Shown here: positions 1 through 8,474 of the stretch, piece after piece
How positions within the stretch are numbered: the first letter of the stretch is position 1
Layout: every line of letters starts with the position of its first letter
Assembly: GCF_035918395.1 (NCBI RefSeq)
Contig: NZ_CP142362.1
Span: 4,997,501-5,061,500, forward strand
Direction of reading: 5' to 3'
Length of the DNA stretch: 64,000 bases
Source: Mycolicibacterium sp. ND9-15
GTDB lineage: Bacteria; Actinomycetota; Actinomycetes; Mycobacteriales; Mycobacteriaceae
Notes under the pieces: generated by a model
Databases searched by the model: none
Seen by the model: the letters and a program-made list of their open reading frames with translations, nothing else
Told to the model about the DNA's origin: nothing
Translations under genes and position numbers: made by a program

Positions 1-2
1 CC

Positions 3-1346
3 GAGGCCTACCGGGGCGGGCACCGGTTGCCCGAACGAATCATGGCGACATTGCGCATGCTGCGCGGGACCCCCGAGGCCAACCGCGAAGAGATCTCACG
101 GATGCTGGCAGCCGCAGCCGAAGTGCTGGACGCGATCGCCGACCACACCCACACCGCGCGAAGAAACGCCGAGCACGGCCTGGTCCGGCTGGATGCCGCA
201 GTGGCCGCGCTGAGTAAGCCGGAAAGCCCCGGGGTCGAGCGTCTTTCGCAGCAATTGCACGAAGCGGCCGAGTTGCGGTTCCCCGACCTGTACCGACCCG
301 ATCTGATCAGCCCGTTGCGTGCGGCGATGACGACGGTACGGGCACACATGACCTTGACCTCGCCGATCCTCCGGCATGCCATGCGGTTGTCGGCAGCCGT
401 CGCCCTGGCTGCGTCCGCAGACCGCTTCGCCCCCATCGCGCACGGCTACTGGATCGCGCTCGCCGTGTTGATGGTGTTACGTCCCGAGACCGCGCACACG
501 TATACGCGCTGTGTCGGACGACTGGCGGGCATCGCCACCGGCATTGTCGTGGCTTCGGCGATCGTGCTGCTGTTGCGCCCCACGGGTCTGTTCGCCGCCG
601 TGCTGGCGGTGCTCTGTCTCGCCGCGACCTACGCGGTGACCAGAACGGGGTACATCGCCACCAGCGCAACCGTGGCCGCCGCCGTCGTATTCCTTCTCGA
701 GATCGACGCCGTCACCTCCGGGGCGACGCTCGAGGACCGGTTGTTCTCGGTCATCATCGGAGGCGGACTCGCCGTCGTAGCGCACGTCGCGTTGCCGGAC
801 CACGCGCTGACCCGGTTGGCTCATCGAGCCGGCGAACTTCTCAAGACCGAAATCGACTACGCGGCAACCGTTGTGCGCGCCTACGTACATCCGCTCGACC
901 ATCCGAGCGATGCCGTGTCCTCGGCGTGGCAGCACGCGTATCGCGCCCGCGCCGGATTCGAGGCCGCGTCGGGAGCCACTCGGATGGACTCCCGCGAGCT
1001 ACGTCGGTGGCTGCGTTCATACCGCACCGCGCTGAACGCCGTCACCATCTCGTGCACCGCTCTGGAGGACAACCTACCGAGTCAGCCATCCGCCACGCTG
1101 ACACCGGAATTCATCGCCGCCGTGGACGACTTCGTCGACGCACTACGCGGGGCACCGCCGAATCCGGGAACACCCTGGACCGTCGACCTCGCAGCGTTGT
1201 CTGTGGCCAACCAGCAGGTGCGCGAGCGGGCAGACGGGCTCACCGACGACGACGGCGCCGCCCGGATACTGGTCGCCGAGATCGCCTCGATCACTCGCAG
1301 CCTGTCCGAGATCGGCGTCATCCGCGAACCCACTTCGGCTCAATGA
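3..1346 (+). CDS. FUSC-family membrane protein, 5' end outside window
   Basis: The reading frame is open from the first bases of the window, so the true start lies upstream and only the last ~447 residues are visible. The middle part (about residues 120-240 of the visible piece) is a run of hydrophobic segments containing YWIALAVLMVLRPE followed by HTYTRCVGRLAGIATG. That spacing of a membrane helix, RPE and TxxRxxxRxxGxxxG is the hallmark of the FUSC (fusaric acid resistance-like) module seen in aromatic-acid efflux proteins. A soluble C-terminal helical domain follows. The substrate cannot be told from sequence. The next gene starts 304 bp downstream, so this one probably ends its own transcript. 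Confidence 0.8.
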   Translation, partial: EAYRGGHRLPERIMATLRMLRGTPEANREEISRMLAAAAEVLDAIADHTHTARRNAEHGLVRLDAAVAALSKPESPGVERLSQQLHEAAELRFPDLYRPDLISPLRAAMTTVRAHMTLTSPILRHAMRLSAAVALAASADRFAPIAHGYWIALAVLMVLRPETAHTYTRCVGRLAGIATGIVVASAIVLLLRPTGLFAAVLAVLCLAATYAVTRTGYIATSATVAAAVVFLLEIDAVTSGATLEDRLFSVIIGGGLAVVAHVALPDHALTRLAHRAGELLKTEIDYAATVVRAYVHPLDHPSDAVSSAWQHAYRARAGFEAASGATRMDSRELRRWLRSYRTALNAVTISCTALEDNLPSQPSATLTPEFIAAVDDFVDALRGAPPNPGTPWTVDLAALSVANQQVRERADGLTDDDGAARILVAEIASITRSLSEIGVIREPTSAQ

Positions 1347-1650
1347 ACAGTCTTTCGGCCTCCACCGTCACGCCACAATCGACGATCCTCGCAGGCACGC
1401 CGCCGCCCGCGATGCGGCGGTGAACCGCATGCTCGAAGAGCATCCGACTGTTGCCGATTACGTGCGGCGCGCCATCCTGACACCTCCGACCGAGCAGATG
1501 CACTTGCTGGGATGTGCTGATCGACCTCACCCGGCGCTTCGGTGGGCGCGGACGCGCGGATGCGCGATCCCTACCCCGCGGTTCGTACGGGTGGTATGAC
1601 GAAAGCATTATCGGGGGCCGCCCCGCACGGCTTCGAAGGGGGTTTGTCAC
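1347..1650. other. Intergenic stretch, no convincing gene
   Basis: About 300 bp between the FUSC gene and the TDT transporter. A minus-strand frame runs through it but continues as an antisense shadow of the transporter. No repeat, tRNA or clear hairpin was seen. It presumably contains the transporter promoter; I could not identify -35/-10 elements with confidence. Confidence 0.4.
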
Positions 1651-2751
1651 GTGGTGACCGCAAAGCGTCACGGCCCGGCGTCGTTCCTCGGTGACGACGG
1701 ACCACGCACCGGCGCCCGCGAAGGCGTGCGGACCCTTCATCCCGGATACTTTGCGCTGGTGATGGCGAGCGGAATCGTGTCGATCGCGATGCACAGCCAC
1801 CGCGCGTACGTCCTTTCTGTTGTGCTGCTGTGGGTGGCGTGCGTTGCCTACGTCGTACTGATCGCGTTGAACCTGTTGCGCACGTTGATCTTCCGCAGTG
1901 ACGTCGCTGACGACCTCGCTGATCCGCGCCGTGCATTCGGGTTGTTCACCTTTGTCGCCGCGACCGGTGTGCTCGGCACTCGACTGGCCCTGGACGGTCA
2001 CTATCCGGCCGCTTTCACGCTCCTGGTGGTCGCCTCGCTGGCCTGGCTGGTCCTGGGCTACGTGGTGCCCTGGACAGCGGTGCTGGGCCGCTCCCAGCGG
2101 CCGGTACTGCAGCGCGCGAACGGTACCTGGTTCATCTGGGTGGTTGCCAGCCAGTCCATCGCGGTGCTCGCCGCCGTGTTGCAGCCCGTCGTCGCAGGCG
2201 GACATCGGGAACTGGCGTTGCTCGCCGTGTTTTCCTGGTCGGTGGGTGTGTTCCTGTACGGTGCCGCAGGGCTTTTCGTTGCCGCCCGGATGCTGCTCTA
2301 CCCGTTGCGTCCGGAGGACCTGACCCCGCCCTACTGGGTGGCGATGGGTGCCACCGCGATCACCGTTGTCGCCGGCGCCCGCATCGTCGAGATGGCCGAC
2401 GCGCCGATGGTCGCCGCTACCAGGGGTCTGATCGCCGGAACGTCGGTGCTGTTCTGGGCGTTCGGCACCTGGTTGATCCCACCGCTGCTTGCAGCTGGAA
2501 TTTGGCGGCACGTGGTTCACCGCATTCCCCTTCGTTACGAGGCCCCACTCTGGAGCGTGGTGTTTCCGCTCGGCATGTACGGCGTGGGTGGGTTCTACCT
2601 GGGCCACGCCGACCATCTTCCGCTCGTGCAGAAGATCGGCTCCCTCGAGAGCTGGGTGGCGTTGGCGGCATGGACCGTGACCTTCGTGGCCATGCTGTAC
2701 CACTTGCTGGTGACCCGCGTCATCGGCGCGCGGACCGCGCCTGCGCAGTGA
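1651..2751 (+). CDS. TDT-family (tellurite resistance/C4-dicarboxylate) transporter
   Basis: A 366-residue integral membrane protein with about ten hydrophobic segments. The first begins with HPGYFALVMASGIVSIA, the characteristic opening of the TehA/Mae1/SLAC1-type TDT family, in which the phrase PxxFxxVMGTGIVS is nearly universal. The family moves small anions: malate and other dicarboxylates, sulfite, chloride or tellurite-related oxyanions. The substrate here is unknown. Length is normal for the family (320-400). The start is GTG GTG; either GTG is possible. It stands alone, ~190 bp before the TetR gene. Confidence 0.8.
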   Translation: MVTAKRHGPASFLGDDGPRTGAREGVRTLHPGYFALVMASGIVSIAMHSHRAYVLSVVLLWVACVAYVVLIALNLLRTLIFRSDVADDLADPRRAFGLFTFVAATGVLGTRLALDGHYPAAFTLLVVASLAWLVLGYVVPWTAVLGRSQRPVLQRANGTWFIWVVASQSIAVLAAVLQPVVAGGHRELALLAVFSWSVGVFLYGAAGLFVAARMLLYPLRPEDLTPPYWVAMGATAITVVAGARIVEMADAPMVAATRGLIAGTSVLFWAFGTWLIPPLLAAGIWRHVVHRIPLRYEAPLWSVVFPLGMYGVGGFYLGHADHLPLVQKIGSLESWVALAAWTVTFVAMLYHLLVTRVIGARTAPAQ

Positions 2752-2906
2752 ACGACCCGTCCGGCCAGCGACCCGGCGCCGCACCGACGACGGAGAGATC
2801 CTCGACCGGGCAGGGCGGCTGAGGTGATCGAAGTGGGCACGAACCGGCGTCGGTGCGCCGGACGTCACATCGGCGGTTGGATCTGCATTAGATTACCTAG
2901 CTTGTC

Positions 2907-2922
2907 GTAGTCAATTGTCTAC
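2907..2922. promoter_or_regulatory. Putative TetR operator (dyad)
   Basis: GTAGTCAATTGTCTAC is a 16-bp inverted repeat with a CAATTG core and a single mismatched pair. It is centred ~30 bp before the start of the TetR gene, a usual place for an autoregulatory operator. Binding is inferred, not shown. Confidence 0.5.
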
Positions 2923-2943
2923 AAAGTGGCCTAGTCTGCCCGT

Positions 2944-3534
2944 ATGGCAGCACGTGCGAACAGCGCCGACCCCCGCGCCGAGCGAGTGCGCACCCGGCTT
3001 CGGGAGGCGGCGTTCGCGTTGGCACACGAGCAACCGGTCGACCGGTTGACTGTCGGTGACATCGTGGCGCGTGCCGGTGTCAGCAGGCAGGTCTTCTATC
3101 AGCACTTCACCGACCGCGACGACGCCGTCGCGACCGCCGTCACCGTGGCGTTCGCCGCGGCGACCGCCGACATCGGCGGGGACGCGCGCGTACGGGTCCT
3201 GCGGTTGTTCGACTTCGTCGCCGAACATCGGGCGATGTACCGCAACGTCGTGCCCAGCACGGTGACCCAACGCGTCGTCGCCGCATTCCGTGGCGAACTG
3301 ACGCCGGCGTGCGAAGAGATGGCCGCTGCCGCCATCCCCTCGGTCTCGGCGATCGCCGGTGTGGGCCCAGAAGCCGTCACCCGGTTCCTCGTCGGCGGCT
3401 TCACCGAGGTTCTGCGGTCCTGGATGGACGACCCCGACTCCACCGACCTTGCCGATCGGGTGCGGGCCGCGCTCGACACCGTCAACGCCCTACTGGGCGT
3501 TCCCGAACATTCACGAGGTTCACACCATGGGTAG
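2944..3534 (+). CDS. TetR-family transcriptional regulator
   Basis: A 196-residue protein of typical TetR length. The N-terminal helix-turn-helix is clear: LTVGDIVARAGVSRQVFYQHF (about residues 36-56), followed by a DRDDAV helix. The C-terminal ligand domain is divergent, as usual, so the inducer cannot be read. Its last codons overlap the start of the next gene by 8 bp, implying co-translation with a membrane exporter-like protein. A dyad lies just upstream. The likely role is repressor of its own two-gene operon. Confidence 0.88.
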   Translation: MAARANSADPRAERVRTRLREAAFALAHEQPVDRLTVGDIVARAGVSRQVFYQHFTDRDDAVATAVTVAFAAATADIGGDARVRVLRLFDFVAEHRAMYRNVVPSTVTQRVVAAFRGELTPACEEMAAAAIPSVSAIAGVGPEAVTRFLVGGFTEVLRSWMDDPDSTDLADRVRAALDTVNALLGVPEHSRGSHHG

Positions 3535-4585
3535 ACACCACGCCGCGGAGCGCTCCCCCGTGCGTGACCGCACCGCACTGCGCGTCACCGCGCTGGCGCT
3601 GCTCGGCATGATGCTGGTCGTCATCGCGATGATCGCAAGCTATTCCGGAGCATTCGCCAAACCCGAGCTGCACAATCTCTCGGTGGCCGTCGCAGGGCCG
3701 CCGCAGATGGTCGATGGTCTCCTCCATCAGGATGCGTTGACAGTCAACGAGGTTCACGATGGGGCCGCGGCGCGCCAGCAGGTCTACGAACGCAAGACCG
3801 ACGCGGCGTTCGCCGTCGATCCCCGTGGTGCGATGACGATCTACATCGCGGGTGGTGGCGGCCGCAGCGTGGCGACGGCGGCGGAGAGCGTCGGTGAGGC
3901 GGTCGCGGCGAAGGCGGGTCTGCATGCGGTCGTCGAGGACGTCGCGCCCCCCTCCGCCGGCGATCCCTCGGGCACCGTGGAGTTCTATGCGGTCATCTTC
4001 GTCTCCATCGGCGCCACGGTCGCGGCCGCCGTGCTCGGCAGGTTCATGGGCACCGTCCGGCGGCCCATCAGCCTGGTGCTGCGCACCGCGACACTTGCCG
4101 GTTACTCGGCGCTGCTGGCGGGCGGTGTCACGCTCTACGTCGATGTGATCCTCGGTGCCCTGGTCGGGCACACCTGGCAGGTGTTCGGCGCGCTGTGGCT
4201 TTACTCCATGGCGGTGAGCGGTGCGATCACCGGTGTCGCCGCGGCGTTCGGCTCCACCGCCTCACTGGCACTGACGGGCTTTCTCGTGATCATCGGCAAC
4301 GCCGCGGCGGCGGGTCCGGTCGGCCGTCCACTGCTGTCGGGGTTCTACTCGACCCTCAGCGCGATCGTGCCGCAGGGCGCCGGCGTTTCGCTGTTGCGCA
4401 GCGTGGTCTACTTCGACGGCAACGGGTCGCCGACACCCGTTCTCACCCTGGCGCTGTGGGGCGCCGCGGGATGCCTGCTCGCAGTCCTCGCGACCGCCGC
4501 GCGGGTGAATCACCGTGCCGTGCATGAGCGTCTCGCTCGGCGACGCGACCTATTACGACCTCGGGGCCTATCCCCGGCCGATTGA
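3527..4585 (+). CDS. YhgE/Pip or DUF3533-like ABC-2-type membrane protein
   Basis: ATG at 3527 gives 352 residues and overlaps the TetR stop by 8 bp. The layout is one N-terminal membrane segment (ALALLGMMLVVIAMIASYSGAF), an extracytoplasmic domain of ~120 residues, then a group of about five or six C-terminal membrane helices (from VEFYAVIFVSIGATVAAAVL onward). This is the organisation of YhgE/Pip and DUF3533 proteins, relatives of ABC-2 permeases without their own ATPase. Function is unknown. Pairing with TetR suggests an inducible envelope or export role. The track's longer upstream extension lies inside the TetR gene and is rejected. Confidence 0.65.
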   Translation: MGRHHAAERSPVRDRTALRVTALALLGMMLVVIAMIASYSGAFAKPELHNLSVAVAGPPQMVDGLLHQDALTVNEVHDGAAARQQVYERKTDAAFAVDPRGAMTIYIAGGGGRSVATAAESVGEAVAAKAGLHAVVEDVAPPSAGDPSGTVEFYAVIFVSIGATVAAAVLGRFMGTVRRPISLVLRTATLAGYSALLAGGVTLYVDVILGALVGHTWQVFGALWLYSMAVSGAITGVAAAFGSTASLALTGFLVIIGNAAAAGPVGRPLLSGFYSTLSAIVPQGAGVSLLRSVVYFDGNGSPTPVLTLALWGAAGCLLAVLATAARVNHRAVHERLARRRDLLRPRGLSPAD

Positions 4586-4760
4586 GCCACCGTCGCCGCA
4601 GGCGCAGGTGTGGTTCGACCGTGGGCTGGTGTGGTCCTACGCCGAGGCGGCGATCATCGGCCAACAGCTCGCGTTGGCCGCGGCGGGTGCCGACGTACCC
4701 ATCCGCGCGCCGTGCGCCTGCCGGCTGGAGGTTTCTCGGGCTGCTGCGACTGATCCGTAG
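4515..4760 (+). pseudogene. Remnant of a TPR-repeat protein N-terminus
   Basis: The first ~45 residues contain YYDLGAYPRPIEPPSPQAQ followed by WFDRGLVWSYA. This resembles the opening of a common actinobacterial tetratricopeptide-repeat protein, where the next words are normally FNHEEAVACFERA. Here the match breaks right after WSYA and the frame ends ~35 residues later. The full protein is hundreds of residues long, so this is a truncated relic. It also overlaps the 3' end of the preceding gene by ~70 bp. The identification is from memory of the family; an alignment would settle it. Confidence 0.5.
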
Positions 4761-4769
4761 ACTTCGACT

Positions 4770-5246
4770 GTGGCCATCAACGACGAGGATCTCGCCCGTC
4801 TCGGCCGCTGCGTGGAGTTGGCGCGAGAAGCGCTCGACCACGGCGACGAACCGTTCGGCTCCGTCCTCGTCGACGGCACCGGCCGTACGTTGCTCGAGGA
4901 CCGTAACCGCGTCAAGGACGGTGACCACACCCGCCATCCGGAGTTCGCGATCGCCCGCTGGGCGGCGGCCAACATGTCCGCCGAGCAGCGCGCCGACGCG
5001 ACCGTCTACACCTCCGGCGAGCACTGCCCGATGTGCGCGGCAGCCCACGCCTGGGTCGGCCTGGGACGCATCGTGTACGCCGCGTCGTCGGCGCAGCTGT
5101 CCCGGTGGCTGACCGAATGGGGTGCGCCGCCGCCGCCGGTGGCGTCACTGCCGATCACCACGGTCGCCCCCGGCGTCGTGGTCGACGGTCCGGCCACGCA
5201 GTTCGAAGAGACGATGAAGACCTTGTACGAGACGAAGTTCCGGTGA
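4770..5246 (+). CDS. Nucleoside/cytosine-type deaminase
   Basis: A 158-residue zinc deaminase. The zinc and proton-shuttle motif appears as RHPEFA (H and E retained; usual form HAE) near residue 52, and the second zinc motif is GEHCPMC near residue 88. Size and motif spacing fit the CDA superfamily (guanine deaminase, tRNA adenosine deaminase-like). HPE instead of HAE and a Pro-rich C-terminal part suggest a free-base or nucleoside deaminase rather than TadA. The start is GTG. The stop overlaps the GTG of the amylase gene, so the two are translated together. Confidence 0.82.
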   Translation: MAINDEDLARLGRCVELAREALDHGDEPFGSVLVDGTGRTLLEDRNRVKDGDHTRHPEFAIARWAAANMSAEQRADATVYTSGEHCPMCAAAHAWVGLGRIVYAASSAQLSRWLTEWGAPPPPVASLPITTVAPGVVVDGPATQFEETMKTLYETKFR

Positions 5247-6520
5247 CCGAACCCGCCTGGGTCGAACACGTCATCTGGTGGCACCTCTACCCGCTCGGCT
5301 TCGTCGGCGCATATCCCGCCGAGCCGCCACCGGGACCGGAGGAGCACTTGCTGCGCCGCATCGTCGACTGGCTTGATCACGCGATAGGGCTCGGCGCGTC
5401 GGGCATCGCGCTCGGGCCGGTCTTCTCCTCGCGCACCCACGGTTACGACACCACCGACCACTTCCGCATCGACCCGCGACTCGGTGACGGCGAGGACTTC
5501 GAGACCCTCGTCGGCGAGGCGCACCGCCGCGGTCTGCGAGTACTGCTCGACGGCGTGTTCAACCATGTCGGAACTGATTTCGCCAACACGTCGTGGTTTC
5601 GCAAGCGCGGCAACGAAGTCGTCACGTTCGAAGGGCACGGCGATCTGGTCGCGCTGGATCACGACAACCCGGCGGTGGTCGACTACGTCGTCGACGTCAT
5701 GACGCACTGGCTGCGCCGCGGCGCCGACGGCTGGCGCCTCGACGCGGCCTATGCCGTCGCCGACCGGTTCTGGGCCCAGGTGCTGCCGCGGGTCCGCGAG
5801 CAGTTCCCCGACGCATACATTCTCGCCGAGATCATCCACGGCGACTACGCGCAGCGCGTCCGCGCGACCGGCTTCGACTCGGTGACGCAGTACGAACTGT
5901 GGAAGGCCGTCTGGAGCAGCCTCAACGACGGCAACTTCCACGAGCTGGATTGGGCGCTGGTGCGGCACAACGACTTCCTCGACACCTTCGTGCCCGCGAC
6001 ATTCGTCGGAAACCACGACGTCACCCGTATCGCCAGCCGACTGGACGACATCCGCCACCTGGAACACGCGTTGGTGCTGCAGATGACGACCGGTGGTACG
6101 CCCACCGTGTACGCCGGTGACGAGTTCGCCTACCGGGGAATCAAGGAGGAACGGTTCGGCGGCGACGACGCTGTGCGGCCGCAGTTCGCCACCCCTCCGG
6201 TGAGTGTCGACGAGCACGGCGACGACGTGTTCCGGCTGCACCGGTACCTGATCGGACTGCGCCGACGCCACGCGTGGCTGCACTCGGCGCGCACCTGCTC
6301 GCTGCTGCTGACCAACCGCCGGTACGTCTACCAGGTTGGCACCGGGTCCGAATCGTTGATCGTCGCGCTCAACATCGACGACGAGCCGCTGCCGATTTCG
6401 TTACCCGAACTGGGGTTCGGCCGGGGGGAAATCCTGGCAGGGTCGGGAGCGCCGCCGTCGCACGTCGTGACCATGACCGAAGCTGGACCGCACGGGTGGT
6501 TGGTCATCGCGCCGCGTTGA
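5243..6520 (+). CDS. Alpha-amylase family (GH13) protein
   Basis: GTG at 5243 overlaps the deaminase stop and gives 425 residues. The GH13 conserved regions are all present in order: DGVFNHVG (region I), GWRLDAAYAV (catalytic nucleophile Asp), ILAEIIHGD (acid Glu) and FVGNHDVTR (transition-state Asp). No signal peptide is seen, so it acts in the cytoplasm, probably on alpha-glucans or trehalose-related oligosaccharides. It is shorter than TreS, and the exact activity (hydrolase or transferase) cannot be called. Its last 17 bases overlap the end of the convergent DUF1810 gene. Confidence 0.88.
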   Translation: MTEPAWVEHVIWWHLYPLGFVGAYPAEPPPGPEEHLLRRIVDWLDHAIGLGASGIALGPVFSSRTHGYDTTDHFRIDPRLGDGEDFETLVGEAHRRGLRVLLDGVFNHVGTDFANTSWFRKRGNEVVTFEGHGDLVALDHDNPAVVDYVVDVMTHWLRRGADGWRLDAAYAVADRFWAQVLPRVREQFPDAYILAEIIHGDYAQRVRATGFDSVTQYELWKAVWSSLNDGNFHELDWALVRHNDFLDTFVPATFVGNHDVTRIASRLDDIRHLEHALVLQMTTGGTPTVYAGDEFAYRGIKEERFGGDDAVRPQFATPPVSVDEHGDDVFRLHRYLIGLRRRHAWLHSARTCSLLLTNRRYVYQVGTGSESLIVALNIDDEPLPISLPELGFGRGEILAGSGAPPSHVVTMTEAGPHGWLVIAPR

Positions 6521-6968
6521 GGCGTTCGATCGTGAGGGGGTCCGGTTCGCCGTCGTAGTACTTCGTCAGCACTTGATCGAAGACTGCCTGAACAGCCGGG
6601 TCGTCGGAGGCTCGGCTGAACAACGTCATCGACGACCGCACCTTGAGCTTGTCCGGCCAGCCAAACAAGTCGTCGGCCGACGCCTGTGCGCTGCGCGCGA
6701 CCAGGTGCGCACACTCCCCCAGTCGCGGACCCAGCACGTCGTGAGCGAGGTATGCCCGCGCCTCCTCGAGCGAGGCGATCCCGTATCGCTGCGCCGTCGC
6801 ACTGTTGCCGAGTCCGCGCAACTGCGGAAAGACAAACCAGATCCAATGACTACGTTTGCGGCCGGCCCGCAGCTCGGCCAGCACGGTGTCGTACACGCGC
6901 TCCTGCGCGTCGACGAAGCGCTGCAGGTCGAACGGGTCGTGCGGAGTCGACGATTCATCACTAGCCAT
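6504..6968 (-). CDS. DUF1810 family protein
   Basis: A 154-residue cytoplasmic protein with the DUF1810 signature: FDLQRFVDAQ at the N-terminus, the SHWIWFVFPQLRGLG box near residue 40, and LFGWPDKLKVRSSMTLF near residue 100. Biochemical function is unknown; the family is widespread in bacteria as a single-domain protein. It is convergent with the amylase gene (17-bp overlap of coding ends) and divergent from the lactate dehydrogenase gene, 58 bp away. Confidence 0.88.
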   Translation of the reverse strand: MASDESSTPHDPFDLQRFVDAQERVYDTVLAELRAGRKRSHWIWFVFPQLRGLGNSATAQRYGIASLEEARAYLAHDVLGPRLGECAHLVARSAQASADDLFGWPDKLKVRSSMTLFSRASDDPAVQAVFDQVLTKYYDGEPDPLTIERLNAAR

Positions 6969-7026
6969 GTCGTCAGCCAGTTTCGCAAGCTACTCTGTGC
7001 AACTCAATGACGAATACCAACCGGCC

Positions 7027-8286
7027 ATGGTGACGCGCCGCGTCCCCCGGCCCCGCGAGTTGGCGCCGTTGCTGCGGTTCAAGAGACCGCAACTGAACGC
7101 GACACGGCGCAAACTGGCCGCGGCCATGACGATCGACGACCTGCGACGGCTGGCCAAGCGCCGCACCCCGAAGGCGGCGTTCGACTACACCGACGGCGCG
7201 GCCGAAGAGGAACTATCGCTGGCGCGTGCCCGACAAGCGTTCCGCGACATCGAGTTTCACCCCGCCATCCTGCGCGACGTGTCGAGTGTGGACACAAGCG
7301 CGACAGTGCTCGGCGCCCGGGTCGCCCTGCCGTTCGGAATCGCGCCGACCGGCTTCACCAGGCTGATGCACACCGAGGGAGAGATCGCAGGCGCCCGTGC
7401 CGCGGCGCGTGCCGGCATCCCGTTCGCGCTGTCGACGCTGGGCACCACTTCGATCGAAGCCGTCAAGTGTGCGAACCCGCACGGAAGCAACTGGTTTCAG
7501 CTATACATGTGGAAAGACCGGGAGCGGTCGATGGCTCTCGTGGAACGGGCCGCGGCCGCGGGCTACGACGCGCTGCTCGTGACGGTCGACGTACCGGTAG
7601 CCGGTGCGCGCCTGCGCGACACCCGTAACGGGATGTCGATCCCGCCGACCCTGACGCTGCGCACCGTGCTCGACGCGGCCCTCCATCCGCGGTGGTGGTT
7701 CGACCTGCTCACCACCGAACCTCTGTCGTTCGCCTCACTGGATCGATGGCCGGGCACCGTCGCCGAATACCTCGACGCCATGTTCGACCCGACGGTGACC
7801 TTCGATGATCTCGCTTGGATCAGGCAGCAGTGGCCGAAGAAGCTGGTGGTCAAGGGAATTCAGACGCTCGACGACGCCAGGGCCGTTGTCGGCCTCGGTG
7901 TGGACGGCATCGTGCTGTCCAACCACGGAGGCCGCCAACTCGACCGCGCGCCGGTGCCGTTTCATCTGCTGCCGCGCGTCGCGACCGAACTCGGCAACAC
8001 CACCGAGGTTTTGCTGGACACCGGGGTGATGTCCGGTGCCGACGTCGTCGCGGCGATCGCCCTCGGAGCGCGGTTCACGCTGGTGGGTCGTGCCTACCTC
8101 TACGGGCTGATGGCGGGCGGCGAGGCCGGCGTCGACAGGGCGATCACAATTCTTTCGGAGCAGGTCAGCCGCACAATGCGGCTACTCGGAGTGAAGTCTT
8201 TGGGCGAACTCGGTCCACGGCATGTCACTCAACTCCACCGACTGAGGCGGGGCTTGTCGGACCCCGACAGGATGTCACTCGAGTAA
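7027..8286 (+). CDS. lldD2: FMN-dependent alpha-hydroxy-acid (L-lactate) dehydrogenase, LldD2-like
   Basis: ATG at 7027 gives 419 residues, close to the ~414 of M. tuberculosis LldD2 (Rv1872c). It has the FMN-dependent alpha-hydroxy-acid oxidase fold: FDYTDGAAEEE near residue 50, PFGIAPTGFTRLMH, the LVVKGIQTLDDA strand with its lysine, and the active-site motif SNHGGRQLD containing the catalytic His and Arg. The family oxidises L-lactate or other 2-hydroxy acids to the 2-oxo acid. Mycofactocin-associated LldD1 sits in the mft cluster, and no mft genes are seen here, so LldD2 is the better match. The earlier in-frame start overlaps the divergent gene and is rejected. Confidence 0.82.
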   Translation: MVTRRVPRPRELAPLLRFKRPQLNATRRKLAAAMTIDDLRRLAKRRTPKAAFDYTDGAAEEELSLARARQAFRDIEFHPAILRDVSSVDTSATVLGARVALPFGIAPTGFTRLMHTEGEIAGARAAARAGIPFALSTLGTTSIEAVKCANPHGSNWFQLYMWKDRERSMALVERAAAAGYDALLVTVDVPVAGARLRDTRNGMSIPPTLTLRTVLDAALHPRWWFDLLTTEPLSFASLDRWPGTVAEYLDAMFDPTVTFDDLAWIRQQWPKKLVVKGIQTLDDARAVVGLGVDGIVLSNHGGRQLDRAPVPFHLLPRVATELGNTTEVLLDTGVMSGADVVAAIALGARFTLVGRAYLYGLMAGGEAGVDRAITILSEQVSRTMRLLGVKSLGELGPRHVTQLHRLRRGLSDPDRMSLE

Positions 8287-8474
8287 CTCTGTTCCCACCG
8301 GCAGCAGCACAAATCCAGCTTTCGCGAGTCCTCGCTGAGTCGTAATCGTTAGCCAACCGCGACGTGCGAACCGCATGTCGAGCCGACAGTCCCGCCGCGC
8401 GGCCGTGTTTCATTACGCAGGCAAAGCAACGGCAATTGCTTGTGGAAGCGATGAAAGGTGGGTTGGTTGCCGTT

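Noticed and set aside
1318..2868. A 516-codon minus-strand frame across the TDT transporter and the spacer before it
   Set aside because: Same antisense effect; the part inside the spacer has no recognisable family and no start of its own.
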